Under the pieces are notes generated by a model that was not told the origin of the DNA, did no database searches, and saw nothing but the letters and a program-made list of their open reading frames with translations. DNA of 64,000 bases from Corallochytrium limacisporum (lineage: Eukaryota; Opisthokonta), in NCBI GenBank assembly GCA_002811645.1, contig PDIP01000030.1:263177-327176 (forward strand), in the 5' to 3' direction. A program made the translations under genes and the position numbers. Of the stretch, positions 39,494-49,853 are shown in pieces (within the stretch, counting starts at the first letter, position 1; each line of letters starts with the position of its first letter).

Positions 39494-42217
39494 TTACAAA
39501 ATCTGTGTCATCTCCAGACGGTGCGTGGTAATTGCCCCATTTGTGCTGACACCGCTGACCAAAAGTCCCAATTCTTCATCAACGGCCATGTGCACCAGTT
39601 CCACAGGACCCCGGTTCTGCCCAAGGCGGGATGCGAGCTTACCAGCAGCAAGGTCCCAGATTCGTACGTAGCCGTCCCGCGAAGCAATGGCAATCACAGC
39701 AGCTTCGTCGTCGAGTACTTTGACATCCGTCACCGCCCCGCGGAGAGATTGGGTAGATCGAGCTGCGACCAATCCGTGTGAGCTCTCCAAGACTACGTAT
39801 TGGCCCTCATCAGCGGAGGCGAGCAGGTACGTGCAATTCCTAATCCGCAGCATTATGACCAAGTCGACCGCACTATGGAACCAATCAAATGACCAGGCCA
39901 ATTGTCGTGTTTGCACATTGAAGGCAATGATCTCACCACGGGAAGTGCCCATGACAATGCACGGATGGTCAACGCCTATGGCACACACGGCAGTAATCGA
40001 GGACCCAGGTTTCAGGGAGTACACCATGCCCAGCTGGCCCGTTTCGATAAGTGCGTGCTTAGCTTGGATGCGCGCTGCATATGGATCTTCCTTGTCTGTA
40101 CTCTCCAGGTTGTCCCATGAATCCTCAAATGGATTCGCGTCATCAGGACCCCGCATTCCGATGTCCGGGCTCATGGGCGTACGTCCGCTGCCGGTCATGC
40201 CAATGCCCGCAGATTCGGCAGCTGCCATGGCGGAAGTAAGGTCCCAGCGCATGACCGCATTCATTGACCCGCTCACTACAAAGTAGACGCCCTTGTCCTC
40301 CTTGTCGTCCATGATGAGCAGCTCTTTCAGTGTGCCCGAATATCCCACAGACATTAGATCTATAGCCGCTACGCAGTACTTCTCTTCCGGGCGCCAGGCT
40401 TCGAGTTTCAAACTCTCTTCTCCGGCTATGACCAGCAACCCTCCGTGATTGCGTGCAATGATTTCCATGCGCACGCGACCCTCAATCTGCGAACGCCAAC
40501 GCGCAATAATGTCACCCTCGTTTACACCCCACAGTGCCACCTCACCGTTCATGTAGTGCACCGCAATAATTCCGTATGCGGGCTCGAGCACGACCATGCC
40601 AGTGACACAGTTACGTTGTCCCACACTCCGTCGGGATACTAACCCCATCGACCCCTGAAGGTCGGTGTTGGTCAAGTCCCAATAGTCCACGCACTCGGTA
40701 AGCGTGCCACTCACGCATACGTGGCACCCGTCCGCACTCATGGGCACCAGGAATACGTCATGCCGATCTAGAACCGGTTGTTTACAGTCTTCCGCAGTGC
40801 TCCTGTTTTTCAACTCTCGGGGTGGTGCGGCGTCCATGAATCCGTCCACTACTTCGTGAACTGTCCAGGTGCTCCACACCTGTGCCCAATCCGTGATCTT
40901 AATTTCCTCAATGGCCTCCAACTCCGGTTGTTCGCAGAGCAATCCTTCACTGCCTCCTCCGTTACTGATTTGCCGTGGTGCAAAAGTTGAGGCGTAGTAC
41001 GGAATCTTCCACACATCACAATATCGGGAAACCATTTCCCGGGTGTTGGCATTGGGTGCTAGATGGTGCCCCAAAGGATTTTCCAGGAAGTTCAACACGG
41101 CACGAATAGCAATTGCATTGTGCTCAGGTCCGAACGAATACACACCTCGCACACCTAGTTCATCTGCAAGACGCGCAAGATGGGAAGATTTGTAGCGCTT
41201 TAGCCCGATGGTCGAGCAAAACGCGAGACCTCGGATATCAGCCTCGGAGCCCAGGAAACGAAAAACAACTCCATCTCGCCCTGCCCGCAGACTAGCCTCT
41301 TTTTGTTCCTCCGGTGATACTTGCTTCTGTAGTTTTGCCTTGGTAGCACCCATTTTACCCTGCGTTCCTGCCATCGAGTCCCTTGCAGCACCGGTTGGTG
41401 CAGATTCGTCATCTGTGTCCGTCTTGCGTAATGCAGACTTCAGTCGGCGCATGATAGAAGTGTGCCGGAAAAGAGAATGGTCACCCTGTTGAGGAGACTC
41501 TGACATCGATCCTTTCGTGCTCGTTCCCCCGGGTGGTGTGGTCACAGCCTTCGTCGCTGGCATCGGTGGTGGAACCTCGTGTTCATCCGTTGGTGGTGTC
41601 ACAAAGTCCTCCAGCGGCGTCCCTGAAGTGACTGGTTGTTGTTCACCAATGCCCACACTCTCCGAAAGAGAGCTCATACCCCGTTGCTTCTGTTGCTTTG
41701 ATGGTGAAGAAGAAGTCGATGAACCTGTGTTGCGCATTTCCGTCAGCAGCTTGCCGGCTGCGGCGGCACTGTGAACCCGTAAATGGCTCAGACTGGCTTT
41801 CAGTCCGCGTCGGTCATGGCCTGCCCCGCTGTTGCTAGCTTGTCGCTGAGTAAGAACGTTCCCAGCCTGATCCGTGAACTGCCCCGGGCCGCTGTCAAGG
41901 ACAGCTGGGTGGGACTGCGCCTGGCCTGCGGCAATGCGGGTTGGATCGCTAGCGTCAGGTGAAGCGTTTGTCAGTGTTCCCACCTGGGCTGCCACGTCTC
42001 TACTCGGTGCAGTAGTGATCTCAGCAGTGCCCGTGCTTTTGCTCCGCATGTGCCCCTTCTTCTTCGAATACTTTGACTTGTTTGGAGAACATTCTCCCGA
42101 AGTGTCCTCCTCTCCTGAGGTGGCCCTCAAATTATACGATTTTGTAAAGTTCAGGGGGCTACGGGACCGGCGATTTGCCGAACCCCGCGGATCTGACGGC
42201 TTTAGTTCGTCTCCCAT
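39494..42217 (-). CDS. WD40 repeat protein with possible N-terminal BTB/T1-like region
   Basis: A 907-residue protein starting at the ATG at 42217; the frame runs three codons further only to a TTG. Residues 1-310 are basic and Ser/Pro/Thr-rich, probably disordered. Residues about 330-430 (GVVFRFLGSE through VWKIPYYAS) include AIAIRAVLNFLENPLG and a following helix, faintly like a BTB/T1 domain. The remaining 480 residues form WD40-like blades: GEVALWGVNEGDIIARW, MNAVMRWDLTSAM, GEIIAFNVQTRQLAWSF and GYVRIWDLAAGKLASR. BTB plus WD40 is the KCTD3/SHKBP1 layout, but that link is inference. WD40 propellers are scaffolds, so no enzymatic role is implied. Convergent with VWA8 and divergent from the uL3m gene. 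Confidence 0.7.
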   Translation of the reverse strand: MGDELKPSDPRGSANRRSRSPLNFTKSYNLRATSGEEDTSGECSPNKSKYSKKKGHMRSKSTGTAEITTAPSRDVAAQVGTLTNASPDASDPTRIAAGQAQSHPAVLDSGPGQFTDQAGNVLTQRQASNSGAGHDRRGLKASLSHLRVHSAAAAGKLLTEMRNTGSSTSSSPSKQQKQRGMSSLSESVGIGEQQPVTSGTPLEDFVTPPTDEHEVPPPMPATKAVTTPPGGTSTKGSMSESPQQGDHSLFRHTSIMRRLKSALRKTDTDDESAPTGAARDSMAGTQGKMGATKAKLQKQVSPEEQKEASLRAGRDGVVFRFLGSEADIRGLAFCSTIGLKRYKSSHLARLADELGVRGVYSFGPEHNAIAIRAVLNFLENPLGHHLAPNANTREMVSRYCDVWKIPYYASTFAPRQISNGGGSEGLLCEQPELEAIEEIKITDWAQVWSTWTVHEVVDGFMDAAPPRELKNRSTAEDCKQPVLDRHDVFLVPMSADGCHVCVSGTLTECVDYWDLTNTDLQGSMGLVSRRSVGQRNCVTGMVVLEPAYGIIAVHYMNGEVALWGVNEGDIIARWRSQIEGRVRMEIIARNHGGLLVIAGEESLKLEAWRPEEKYCVAAIDLMSVGYSGTLKELLIMDDKEDKGVYFVVSGSMNAVMRWDLTSAMAAAESAGIGMTGSGRTPMSPDIGMRGPDDANPFEDSWDNLESTDKEDPYAARIQAKHALIETGQLGMVYSLKPGSSITAVCAIGVDHPCIVMGTSRGEIIAFNVQTRQLAWSFDWFHSAVDLVIMLRIRNCTYLLASADEGQYVVLESSHGLVAARSTQSLRGAVTDVKVLDDEAAVIAIASRDGYVRIWDLAAGKLASRLGQNRGPVELVHMAVDEELGLLVSGVSTNGAITTHRLEMTQIL

Positions 42218-44439
42218 GATTTGCAACTATCCGTTTTCTCTGAGGATCGTTGACTGACTACGACACAAAACTGGTGTCCATCATGCTCAGTTTCCACTGC
42301 TTTGTTTCGGTCTATACGATTCTTACCTTAAGTTGGATTCAGTATGTTTTCCTCTTCGGGCCTGGATAAATATCACCAACTGCTTTCCGAAAGGGATCTT
42401 CTCCACTGCGACGGCCGAGTTCGAGTCCAGACCAATTTCTTTAAGTATCTCTCGCTCGCCGAACGAGGTTTAATTGCTGTCTGTCGTTGTTGAAGCGGGA
42501 CAGCGTTTCAGAAGCCACTTTACATACCTCCAATGACTAACTTAATTCGTCAGGCCAAGACCATGCACACTTTGCTGTTGTGAAGACGTCAATCGCCCAT
42601 ATTCTTAGTATCGCCGTAGGAAGGTCACATCATTTATGTCTGAATGCAAGGGAAGCTGAAACATCAGTCCCACCCCATCCTGGCCAAAGAGAGACGTGGG
42701 GCTGGAACCACGGAAGGCAAAAGGAGCGGAACGATCCACACAACCGACCGACCCCCAGCGAAGGACGGAAAATTTTGGACGAGTAAGCGCAAGACGGAGG
42801 GAATAAAAGGTCCTCTCCCCTCGTTCGCACCCTTCCCCTTCATCGCTCCCGCTCGGTGTCCCACTCCTGCCTGTCCCGTCCCCAACCCCCTTTTCTTTTC
42901 TTTTTCTCGTCATCAATCCCTCCCGATTGACGCCACAGGTCACCTCACTTCTGCACAAACACCACACACACCGGAACAGAGCCACCCGGGGCACTAGGGT
43001 CTGCAGCGCCATCGTTGTTCTGTGTGTGCCGGTTCCATCAGGACCCCAGCGTAAACACGGCGAAAGTCCGCGAGAAGGTTTTTCATCCGCACGCCAAGTC
43101 GAATCTCCGAAGTGACCAAGGGGCTTTCAATGTGTCTGTTTGGTAGGGGTGTGGGTGGAATGGCTGGAGGGAGGAGCAACACCCAGCTGGAGGTGTCCTG
43201 CAAAATATGTCGAAATCTCAGCGTATAGAATCCTCTGACGCAGACCTCACCCTGGCCCCACCTGTGCTCCTTGCTCTGGTCTGTCGGTCAGAGTGTGTCT
43301 CTCACCACCTTGGCTTCTCCCTTTGTCTCTCCTCCAAGGCCCACCCTCAACCCCACACTTCCCCACTCCCTTTCCTAACCGCCAAAAATGACCACCCCAA
43401 CCGGAAATAAAGGGGAGGTGTTGGAGTGGTGGTGTAAATATTTTCTTTGTTTTTTTTTTTCCCCTTGCCTGGTCGCCGAGGTATTTCAAACCTCTCGGGC
43501 GCAGGACTGTTGTACTCTACGTTTTGAACTGGCCTCTGTCTGGCTGGCAAGAAGAGCACAAGGACGGTTGGGGGGGGGTGCAAGGGAGGCCGGGAGGGCT
43601 GGCTGGCCGGGCGCTCGGTCGCGATTGGCGCATACGGGCGGAAGTGGTCCACATCGAGAGCCCGTGCCTAGGATTTTATGGATACACGAGGGAAGGCCTA
43701 TTGTCAGCGTTAATGTACCGTGTATTCAATACCCACAGGGACTTGATCCGGGAACGCAGAACATCCCGTATGTGGCTCAACATACCTTACCCCTCTGGCG
43801 CGTTCCCACCATTCCTTGAGTATCTCGTGAAAGTAATTTTATATACGGATAGTTTAAACCCGCAAATGGGGGGGGGGGCAGATTTATTGTACCTCCATGT
43901 CGCCTTTTATTGACCTGTCCCGCTTCTCCCCCCCTCCCCAGGCAGTGGGTTGGGTTGGTGGCTTCCGAGGATTTTGCCCTTTCTCCTCTGGCCTTCCGGG
44001 CGTTCCCGGTTCACTCAGTTTACCGGCCTCGTGGCCTGAACTGGTATGTCCCACTTCCACTCTTCTTGCTCCGGTGGAGACTACCCGTGGGCGATGGAAT
44101 GGACGAGGAACAAGAGAGATCGGCCAAGGGTGAGGTGGAATACATCTCACGAAACAGCAACGACATCGTGACACCTTTTGCCAGACAGTATGTTCCATTC
44201 TATAGGAGCCGTGTCCGAAAACACTACTCACATTCATGGTATTTGATGTGAATATTTGCAACCTAATTTCATGCACTGGATTGTGATACGCATCAAGGCA
44301 ACTCGGCTACTTTAACAGTTTTCCAAGAGGCGTACGAAGTGTATTGACGGGAGACCCTGACTGTCTTGGTTCCCGTCAAGTTCTTAGACTAGGAATGTAG
44401 ATAAGTTCTAAAAGAAACAGAATTAGGGAACACGCCAGT
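42218..44439. other. 2.2 kb divergent spacer between WD40 and uL3m genes
   Basis: No gene supported. Contains pyrimidine-rich stretches (about 42820-42930, 43310-43385), a T-rich stretch at 43450-43460, and a G11 run at 43867-43879. It must contain both promoters. Confidence 0.35.
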
Positions 44440-45711
44440 ATGGCATGCGTAACGTCGTTCATGTGGGGCGCAATCTCGTCGCTACCTCGTGCAGGTCGGA
44501 CAAACCTGCGTTCTGGTCAGCAGCTCGTCGCTCACGTTCGGTTATTTTCCACAGCACACTCCGAAAACGGACCAGTAACATCTAAAGAAGGAACAACTGA
44601 AAAGAAGATTCACAGTGGCGAAATCCTCTCCGGAAAATTTAAACGCGTGCCTAAGGTCTTTCAAGCGGAAAGCCTTGCGATCTCGGAACTTCTGGAATTC
44701 AGCGAGGAACATGGGAAGGATCAGAAGAAGATCGAGAAGGCCATTGATGACCTGGTTCCAGCGTACACCATTGAGGAGCTAGTGCGCCCCAAGGCAGATG
44801 GTCGTCCCCTGCCCGATTGGCAGGTGCAGAAATTGTTCCCCTTTGACCAGCACAGCCCTTGGGACCTTCGTAAAATCCTGGAGGTTGGTGAGGACATCAA
44901 AGAGTACAAAGAATGGGCTCCTGACAGCCAGCGCGTAGGTGTCATTTGCACAAAGCTTGGCATGTTTAATGATTTCACAGATTGGGGTGAGGCAGTGCCA
45001 GTGACTGTGCTGCAGGTACGTAACCCTCAGGTTACCAAAATCATGAAGCGCCCCGACGAACGGTACCACCACGTTGAGCTCGCCGGCATTGACATTGACC
45101 GCCCGGGCAGTCTTAGTTTGGACCGTCGTCGATACTACGAGCACCGTGGTCTGTCTTGGAAGAAGAAGGCTGTGTCCTTCAAGGTTCTGGAAGACGGCCT
45201 CTTGCCCCAGGGCTTCCGCGTGACTTGTGCCCATTTCGTGCCAGGTCAGTTTGTTGATGTCATGAGCAAGTCCCGTGGAAAAGGCTTTCAAGGTGTGATG
45301 AAGCGTTGGGGCTTTAAGGGTCAGCCCCGAAGCCACGGTGCCCAGAAAGTGCATCGTAAGCCTGGTTCCATTGGTTCTATGAGCCCAAACCGTGTGCGTC
45401 CGGGAACGAAGATGGCCGGTCACATGGGCGCCAACAACCAGCGCCAGCGTGGCCTGAAGGTCCACTCCATTATCCCCAAGCATGACTTGATCCTGGTCCG
45501 TGGTTCCGTGGGTGGTCCGAACATGAGCACTGTTATTGTTCGAGACGCAGTGCCGCGACCATTCTTCTACTTGCGCTTGGACCAATGGCCGAAACTGCCA
45601 TCAATGAAGCGTGAGGACTTTGAAAAGCTGCCAGAAGAACTCAAGGCCGAGCCTCTACCGTACGATCCTGTTCACTTTATGATGCGCAAGTACAACCATG
45701 ACTTGCCATGA
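44440..45711 (+). CDS. MRPL3: Mitochondrial ribosomal protein uL3m
   Basis: A 423-residue protein. The first 45 residues are Arg/Ser-rich without acidic residues, a likely mitochondrial presequence. A linker runs to about 160, then the uL3 fold follows. Diagnostic segments are RVGVICTKLGMFNDFTDWGE at the domain start, VTVLQVRNPQVT, and the conserved loop GKGFQGVMKRWGFKGQPRSH, followed by RKPGSIGSMSPNRVRPGTKMAGHMG and VRGSVGGPN. The extended loop reaches the peptidyl-transferase region of the large subunit. Organellar rather than cytosolic uL3 because of the bacterial-like GKGFQG...GSIG core. The two convergent stop codons with UQCC1 lie 157 bp apart. Confidence 0.95.
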   Translation: MACVTSFMWGAISSLPRAGRTNLRSGQQLVAHVRLFSTAHSENGPVTSKEGTTEKKIHSGEILSGKFKRVPKVFQAESLAISELLEFSEEHGKDQKKIEKAIDDLVPAYTIEELVRPKADGRPLPDWQVQKLFPFDQHSPWDLRKILEVGEDIKEYKEWAPDSQRVGVICTKLGMFNDFTDWGEAVPVTVLQVRNPQVTKIMKRPDERYHHVELAGIDIDRPGSLSLDRRRYYEHRGLSWKKKAVSFKVLEDGLLPQGFRVTCAHFVPGQFVDVMSKSRGKGFQGVMKRWGFKGQPRSHGAQKVHRKPGSIGSMSPNRVRPGTKMAGHMGANNQRQRGLKVHSIIPKHDLILVRGSVGGPNMSTVIVRDAVPRPFFYLRLDQWPKLPSMKREDFEKLPEELKAEPLPYDPVHFMMRKYNHDLP

Positions 45712-45868
45712 GGACACTTAAAAAATGGAATCACAACTACATAGCAGACATAGAAATAGATCAGTCGAAATCATAAGGCGAAACTAAGATGGCTATGGAG
45801 GAATGTGATGATTTCTTTATAGTGAACGTTGTAGGAAGGATGCTTTGTGTAATGTGAGACACTCCAGT

Positions 45869-46591
45869 TCAAGCATTGGGAACTTCCTGCCAATGGCTGA
45901 AGGGAATCAGGCCGTTGACAAAATCCTCGATCTTCTCCTGTTCCAATCGTGCCGCCTCGTATCGGACAAAATTGACCATCCGTGCCACTTTGTCAACATC
46001 TCCTTTCATCTGGAAAATATTTCGCCAGAGCGCACTGGCGAGGATTGTGTCGCTGCTCTCAATCCCTTCGTCAAAACTTAGAAGCGACCCATAGTAGATT
46101 GGCTGCAATTGCTTCATACTGCTGCTAATTTGCATGGCACTCAAGCCTGCAATGCGCATACGCTCCTCGACGTCCTGCCAGAAGAAGTTCACAAGTTCCT
46201 GGGTGAATGGTTTATGCTCCTGGCCTTCCTGGCGAAGACGATACATGGTTAGCCACACGTGCAAGTTGGTAACCGCAAACCAAGACATGAAGGTGTCTGG
46301 AAGTTCTAGATCATCGTAGATCTGTGTGTTTTCGGAGGCGGTGTAGCATGCGTCGTACATGCGCTTAGACATGCGCACGCTCAGCGATCCCTTGGAGTAC
46401 ATGCCTGTGAGATGCCCGGCCGCAATGAGCACCTTACTTTCCAGGGTGTTGGGGAGTCTATCTTGTTCAATCTTCTTTGCCTTCCGGTACGCTTCGCTGG
46501 TGATGCTCCGACTCGCGAGAGACACAATCACAGTCTGCCTTTCTGTCCTTGACCGCAGGGCAGTCGTCCGCAGTAACGTCACTGCCCTCAT
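45869..46591 (-). CDS. UQCC1: UQCC1/CBP3-like ubiquinol-cytochrome c reductase assembly chaperone
   Basis: A 240-residue protein. The ATG at 46591 is chosen; the upstream extension reaches only a TTG. Residues 1-35 (MRAVTLLRTTALRSRTERQT...) are Arg-rich and acid-poor, as in mitochondrial presequences. The rest is the CBP3/UQCC1 chaperone domain: LPDTFMSWFAVTNLHVWLTM, EGQEHKPFTQELVNFFWQDV, ERMRIAGL, YYGSLLSFDEGIESSDTILA and ALWRNIFQ. In yeast and mammals this protein, with CBP6/UQCC2, binds newly made cytochrome b and passes it into complex III. It lies beside the mitochondrial uL3m gene and divergent from the MAU2-like gene. Confidence 0.9.
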   Translation of the reverse strand: MRAVTLLRTTALRSRTERQTVIVSLASRSITSEAYRKAKKIEQDRLPNTLESKVLIAAGHLTGMYSKGSLSVRMSKRMYDACYTASENTQIYDDLELPDTFMSWFAVTNLHVWLTMYRLRQEGQEHKPFTQELVNFFWQDVEERMRIAGLSAMQISSSMKQLQPIYYGSLLSFDEGIESSDTILASALWRNIFQMKGDVDKVARMVNFVRYEAARLEQEKIEDFVNGLIPFSHWQEVPNA

Positions 46592-47339
46592 GCTTCCGGT
46601 TGTGTTCAAACTTTATCCTGACAGTGGGCTACAACCGCGCTCAATCTCGATTACATTTGACTACCATTGCGAACATAGCTGCAAAACCCTTTAGTGGACG
46701 TACAACTCTAGAATGCTTCCTGTGTCAGTCAGTTGTAATGATTTGTATACACAAACCAAATCCTTGTATGGGTCCCGAACTTACATTCAACTTGTGCTCG
46801 AAGCAGCGCCATCTGAACCTCCTTACAACCGGCCTCTGACCGGAAGCAGTGTCTGAGCCTGTGGACCACCTGCGTACCAACCTCACAAGGACGGGGGGTT
46901 GCACGACACAGCCGGACAAACGAGGAGGGCCTCTCCCGACCGAAGGCCGCGACTTTCACTCGCACCCCACCATAGGAAAAGGTGACCAATCCCCAGTGGA
47001 CAATAGGGAACCAAACACCAGTCGGTAGTTTCTTGCTCAACCGAGTTGTCTCGCGAAGACACATCCGGGAGTGCAGTTTTGTGAGCCCCCTTAACAATAT
47101 GAACGGGAGTCTATTTTACGATTGTTTCTCTCGGTCAACCTCGGGCGCGAACCGCGGTGAGGGGAGCCGGGATATAGAGCCGCGGTCGTCCAGTAATATC
47201 GCATAAAGACCGCAGAATTGTGGGACATTCTACATGGAATCCTTCAATTGCCACGCACAACAAGGCATCAGGAACTATTTGAGTGCTATATCCTCTGAGA
47301 AATGAATTTTTGTTTCAATGGTAGTGAAAAATACTCTGG
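46592..47339. other. Divergent spacer between UQCC1 and the MAU2-like gene
   Basis: About 0.75 kb with no supported gene. It holds the two divergent promoters. At its right end two short upstream ATGs (47302 and 47318) overlap the annotated start of the downstream gene out of frame. Confidence 0.4.
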
Positions 47340-49757
47340 ATGGCACCTAAGGAGTCGCTTTTGAATGGTAGTCGCAATAGCTTGAACCATCAGTACATTC
47401 CACGAAGATGTAGCATAGCAGATAGTGCAGTACACCAACGTTTAACACAAATGACGATCTTGGAAGAAGTGCATTTGTTGTCAAGTATGGCAGCTGTAGC
47501 TGCCATGTCTGGCGAGGCAAGGCCGGCAGCTGAGCTGTATGAAGTGGCCATTGGCAGGCTGACGGGGTCAAAGGAAGGGATTTCAGCCTGGGAAATGATA
47601 GTCCTACTTCGAGGAAAACTCATGCGCATATACACTGAGCAATTATGGAAGGCATTGAAGCGAGGAGAGATGTCCGGTCGTGGACAGATCATTTTTGATG
47701 GTATCCTTGAGCTGCGAAAGTCCATTGCCGAGCTCGTAGCAAAACTCGCCACCCGTGCCTCAGTCAACCCTGTGCTGGTCGTTCGCGGGCTTGCAGATAC
47801 CATTGTCAGTCTAAGTTTGTGCCACCAAATCGCTGGTGAAGTTGCAGCACGCAACGTGGCGAACAAGACAGTCATGGATGCGCTCGGAGACATTGGCATG
47901 GACCGCTTCGTTTTCTTTGGCGCAGACACTGCAGACCACAAATTTAGTATCTTTTCACCGGCTGCAGACATGGGATCAACATACGAGGCCGCCATGGCTC
48001 TCGGAAGCTACTATCTACGCACTGGCCAGGGATGGACTGCGCTTGTGGTTTACAAAATGGCGGCCAGCCTCCTCCACAACGTCCGCCTGCGACTGAACCA
48101 GATGCTTAGCCGAACAGGTGGTTCCTCAACAGGAGAAGACCCTGTGCTGCCCACCATTCCGCGCGGACAAAGCGCAGTGGGCTACAGTGCCTCACTTTTA
48201 CTTGCGGAAACGTCGGTGGAATTGACACTCGCTTATACTGAGCTGGGCTTGGATGACCAGAAATCTGCGGGTCGGCGACTCGCGAGCATCAGGAGACACT
48301 GCGAAGAATTTCTGCGTGAGGCGGAGGCCGGCGCAGGTAGCGGGTCCGCGGAAGAGGCTCTGTTGCCATGGTCAGTGGGCATGGGCTACCAGGTTGTGGC
48401 TCTTTTGGTTGCTCTGTATGTTGGAGATGTACAGCAGTGCGTGGCATTGGTCAAGGAAGGTCAAGCGAGCGTCAGCGAAGTGATTGAGAACCGCCAGAAT
48501 ACGTCACCTGTGCCACTCTCGACCGAACAAGAGAATGCCGCCGTGAACGTTGTTTTGCCGGGACCGCCCAAGGCAGTATTGGGCTTTGCCCCTGAGAGCG
48601 GCACAGCTGGTGAACCGTTGGCCGCATTAAGCACTTCGTTGCATTGGATGGACGGTGCAGATCTTCGTAGTCTACTCAATTTTGCCACTGCCTGGTGCTT
48701 TGGTCGTGCTGGATCGATAAATAAGTTTTATCGCTTTATGGAGCGTATGCGGAGCACACTTCAGGAGAAGGCGGTCCTCGACACAGGGGCTAATGCCACT
48801 ACCGAGCGGTCGTCGTTCCTGCGACGCGCGATTTACACCGCGGGGTTGGCAGCAGAGGTACAAGAGGCCAGTATCCGGAGCAATCTGACCGATGCGAGCG
48901 TGCACCTGCGGGATCTGAAACAGCACGCTCAGACATCGAAATTGCCACCCAGCATGACCGTCGGACCGACCATGACCACCGTTGGTCAGATTGCAGATAA
49001 GCAGACCGAGTTTCTAGTGCAAATCCTGGAAGCGTCGGTTTTCCAGGCACGCAGTGGTGCTAGTGCAGCAGCAACCGCCGACGGTGTCGCCCAGAAGCAA
49101 GCCATGGCAAAATATGACAGTGCCATGCGGGTTCTCAGCGAGGTCTTGAACACGGCTAAGAATTCCGGTATCAGCACACCGACAAGCGTCTCGGTCAGCA
49201 CCCCTCTAATGATTTCGCTGCCGCTGATGAAGGCTGGATTGTCGTTGATGAAGGCGAGCTTTCTGGCTGCCAGCGGTGATTATGGCTCAAGCCGTGGTTT
49301 GCTGCGGAGTCTGCATTCAATCACAGTCAAGCACGATTCTGCGGAGACTGTGGATGTTGTCCTGCCGTACACACTGCAGGCTCCGGCTGCTCTGGTCAGT
49401 GCAATAACGTACCTACAGACGGGAGATCCGGTGGCCTGCAAGGAGGAACTGAGCACGGTCATGGGCATCTGTAACCAGCGCGATCTAATTAATGAATCCG
49501 GCATGGCTCTGCTGGTACTATCCCACTTGTCCATGCTTGATGGTGACATAGAGACAGCCAGGACTTTCTTGGAAACCGCTCACGAGATCGTGCAAAGATC
49601 CAAGAACCCCCACATCCAACTAGCCGAGGCGATCTTGCAGGAGTCGTGGTGCGTCATGGGCATGCCGCCCGGTGAGGGTGATGAACACCTAACCGCTTGG
49701 CGCACTCGGCGCCAGGAACTCGAGCAAATATTGAGGCAAAAGATGGGTGGAACCTAA
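47340..49757 (+). CDS. MAU2: TPR-like helical protein, probable MAU2/SCC4 cohesin loader subunit
   Basis: An 805-residue, almost entirely helical protein with TPR-like repeats. The C-terminal portion aligns by eye with human MAU2: a helix pair ending YLQTGDPVACKEELSTVMGI, then NQRDLINESGMALLVLSHLS (human SNAEDLNRLTACSLVLLGHI), then a GD..ETARTFLETAHEIVQ repeat and a closing AEAILQESW helix. The middle (GYQVVALLVALYVGDVQQCV) fits the family too. MAU2 wraps the N-terminus of NIPBL/SCC2 and helps load cohesin onto chromatin. The similarity is weak in the first 300 residues, so a different TPR protein is possible. The ATG at 47340 is the first in frame, but two upstream ATGs overlap it; translation could also begin at a later Met (near 47451). 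Converges on the peptidase gene with 96 bp between stops. Confidence 0.55.
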   Translation: MAPKESLLNGSRNSLNHQYIPRRCSIADSAVHQRLTQMTILEEVHLLSSMAAVAAMSGEARPAAELYEVAIGRLTGSKEGISAWEMIVLLRGKLMRIYTEQLWKALKRGEMSGRGQIIFDGILELRKSIAELVAKLATRASVNPVLVVRGLADTIVSLSLCHQIAGEVAARNVANKTVMDALGDIGMDRFVFFGADTADHKFSIFSPAADMGSTYEAAMALGSYYLRTGQGWTALVVYKMAASLLHNVRLRLNQMLSRTGGSSTGEDPVLPTIPRGQSAVGYSASLLLAETSVELTLAYTELGLDDQKSAGRRLASIRRHCEEFLREAEAGAGSGSAEEALLPWSVGMGYQVVALLVALYVGDVQQCVALVKEGQASVSEVIENRQNTSPVPLSTEQENAAVNVVLPGPPKAVLGFAPESGTAGEPLAALSTSLHWMDGADLRSLLNFATAWCFGRAGSINKFYRFMERMRSTLQEKAVLDTGANATTERSSFLRRAIYTAGLAAEVQEASIRSNLTDASVHLRDLKQHAQTSKLPPSMTVGPTMTTVGQIADKQTEFLVQILEASVFQARSGASAAATADGVAQKQAMAKYDSAMRVLSEVLNTAKNSGISTPTSVSVSTPLMISLPLMKAGLSLMKASFLAASGDYGSSRGLLRSLHSITVKHDSAETVDVVLPYTLQAPAALVSAITYLQTGDPVACKEELSTVMGICNQRDLINESGMALLVLSHLSMLDGDIETARTFLETAHEIVQRSKNPHIQLAEAILQESWCVMGMPPGEGDEHLTAWRTRRQELEQILRQKMGGT

Positions 49758-49853
49758 GAACTTTGGGAACAGGAATGAACAAATAGTATAAAGAATTTCT
49801 ATTTTACAAGGCTACAATTTACAAGAGTTACACAAGAATATTCACTTCTTCGT

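Noticed and set aside
44779-45585. 268-codon minus-strand frame opposite uL3m
   Set aside because: Antisense shadow of a conserved ribosomal protein gene.
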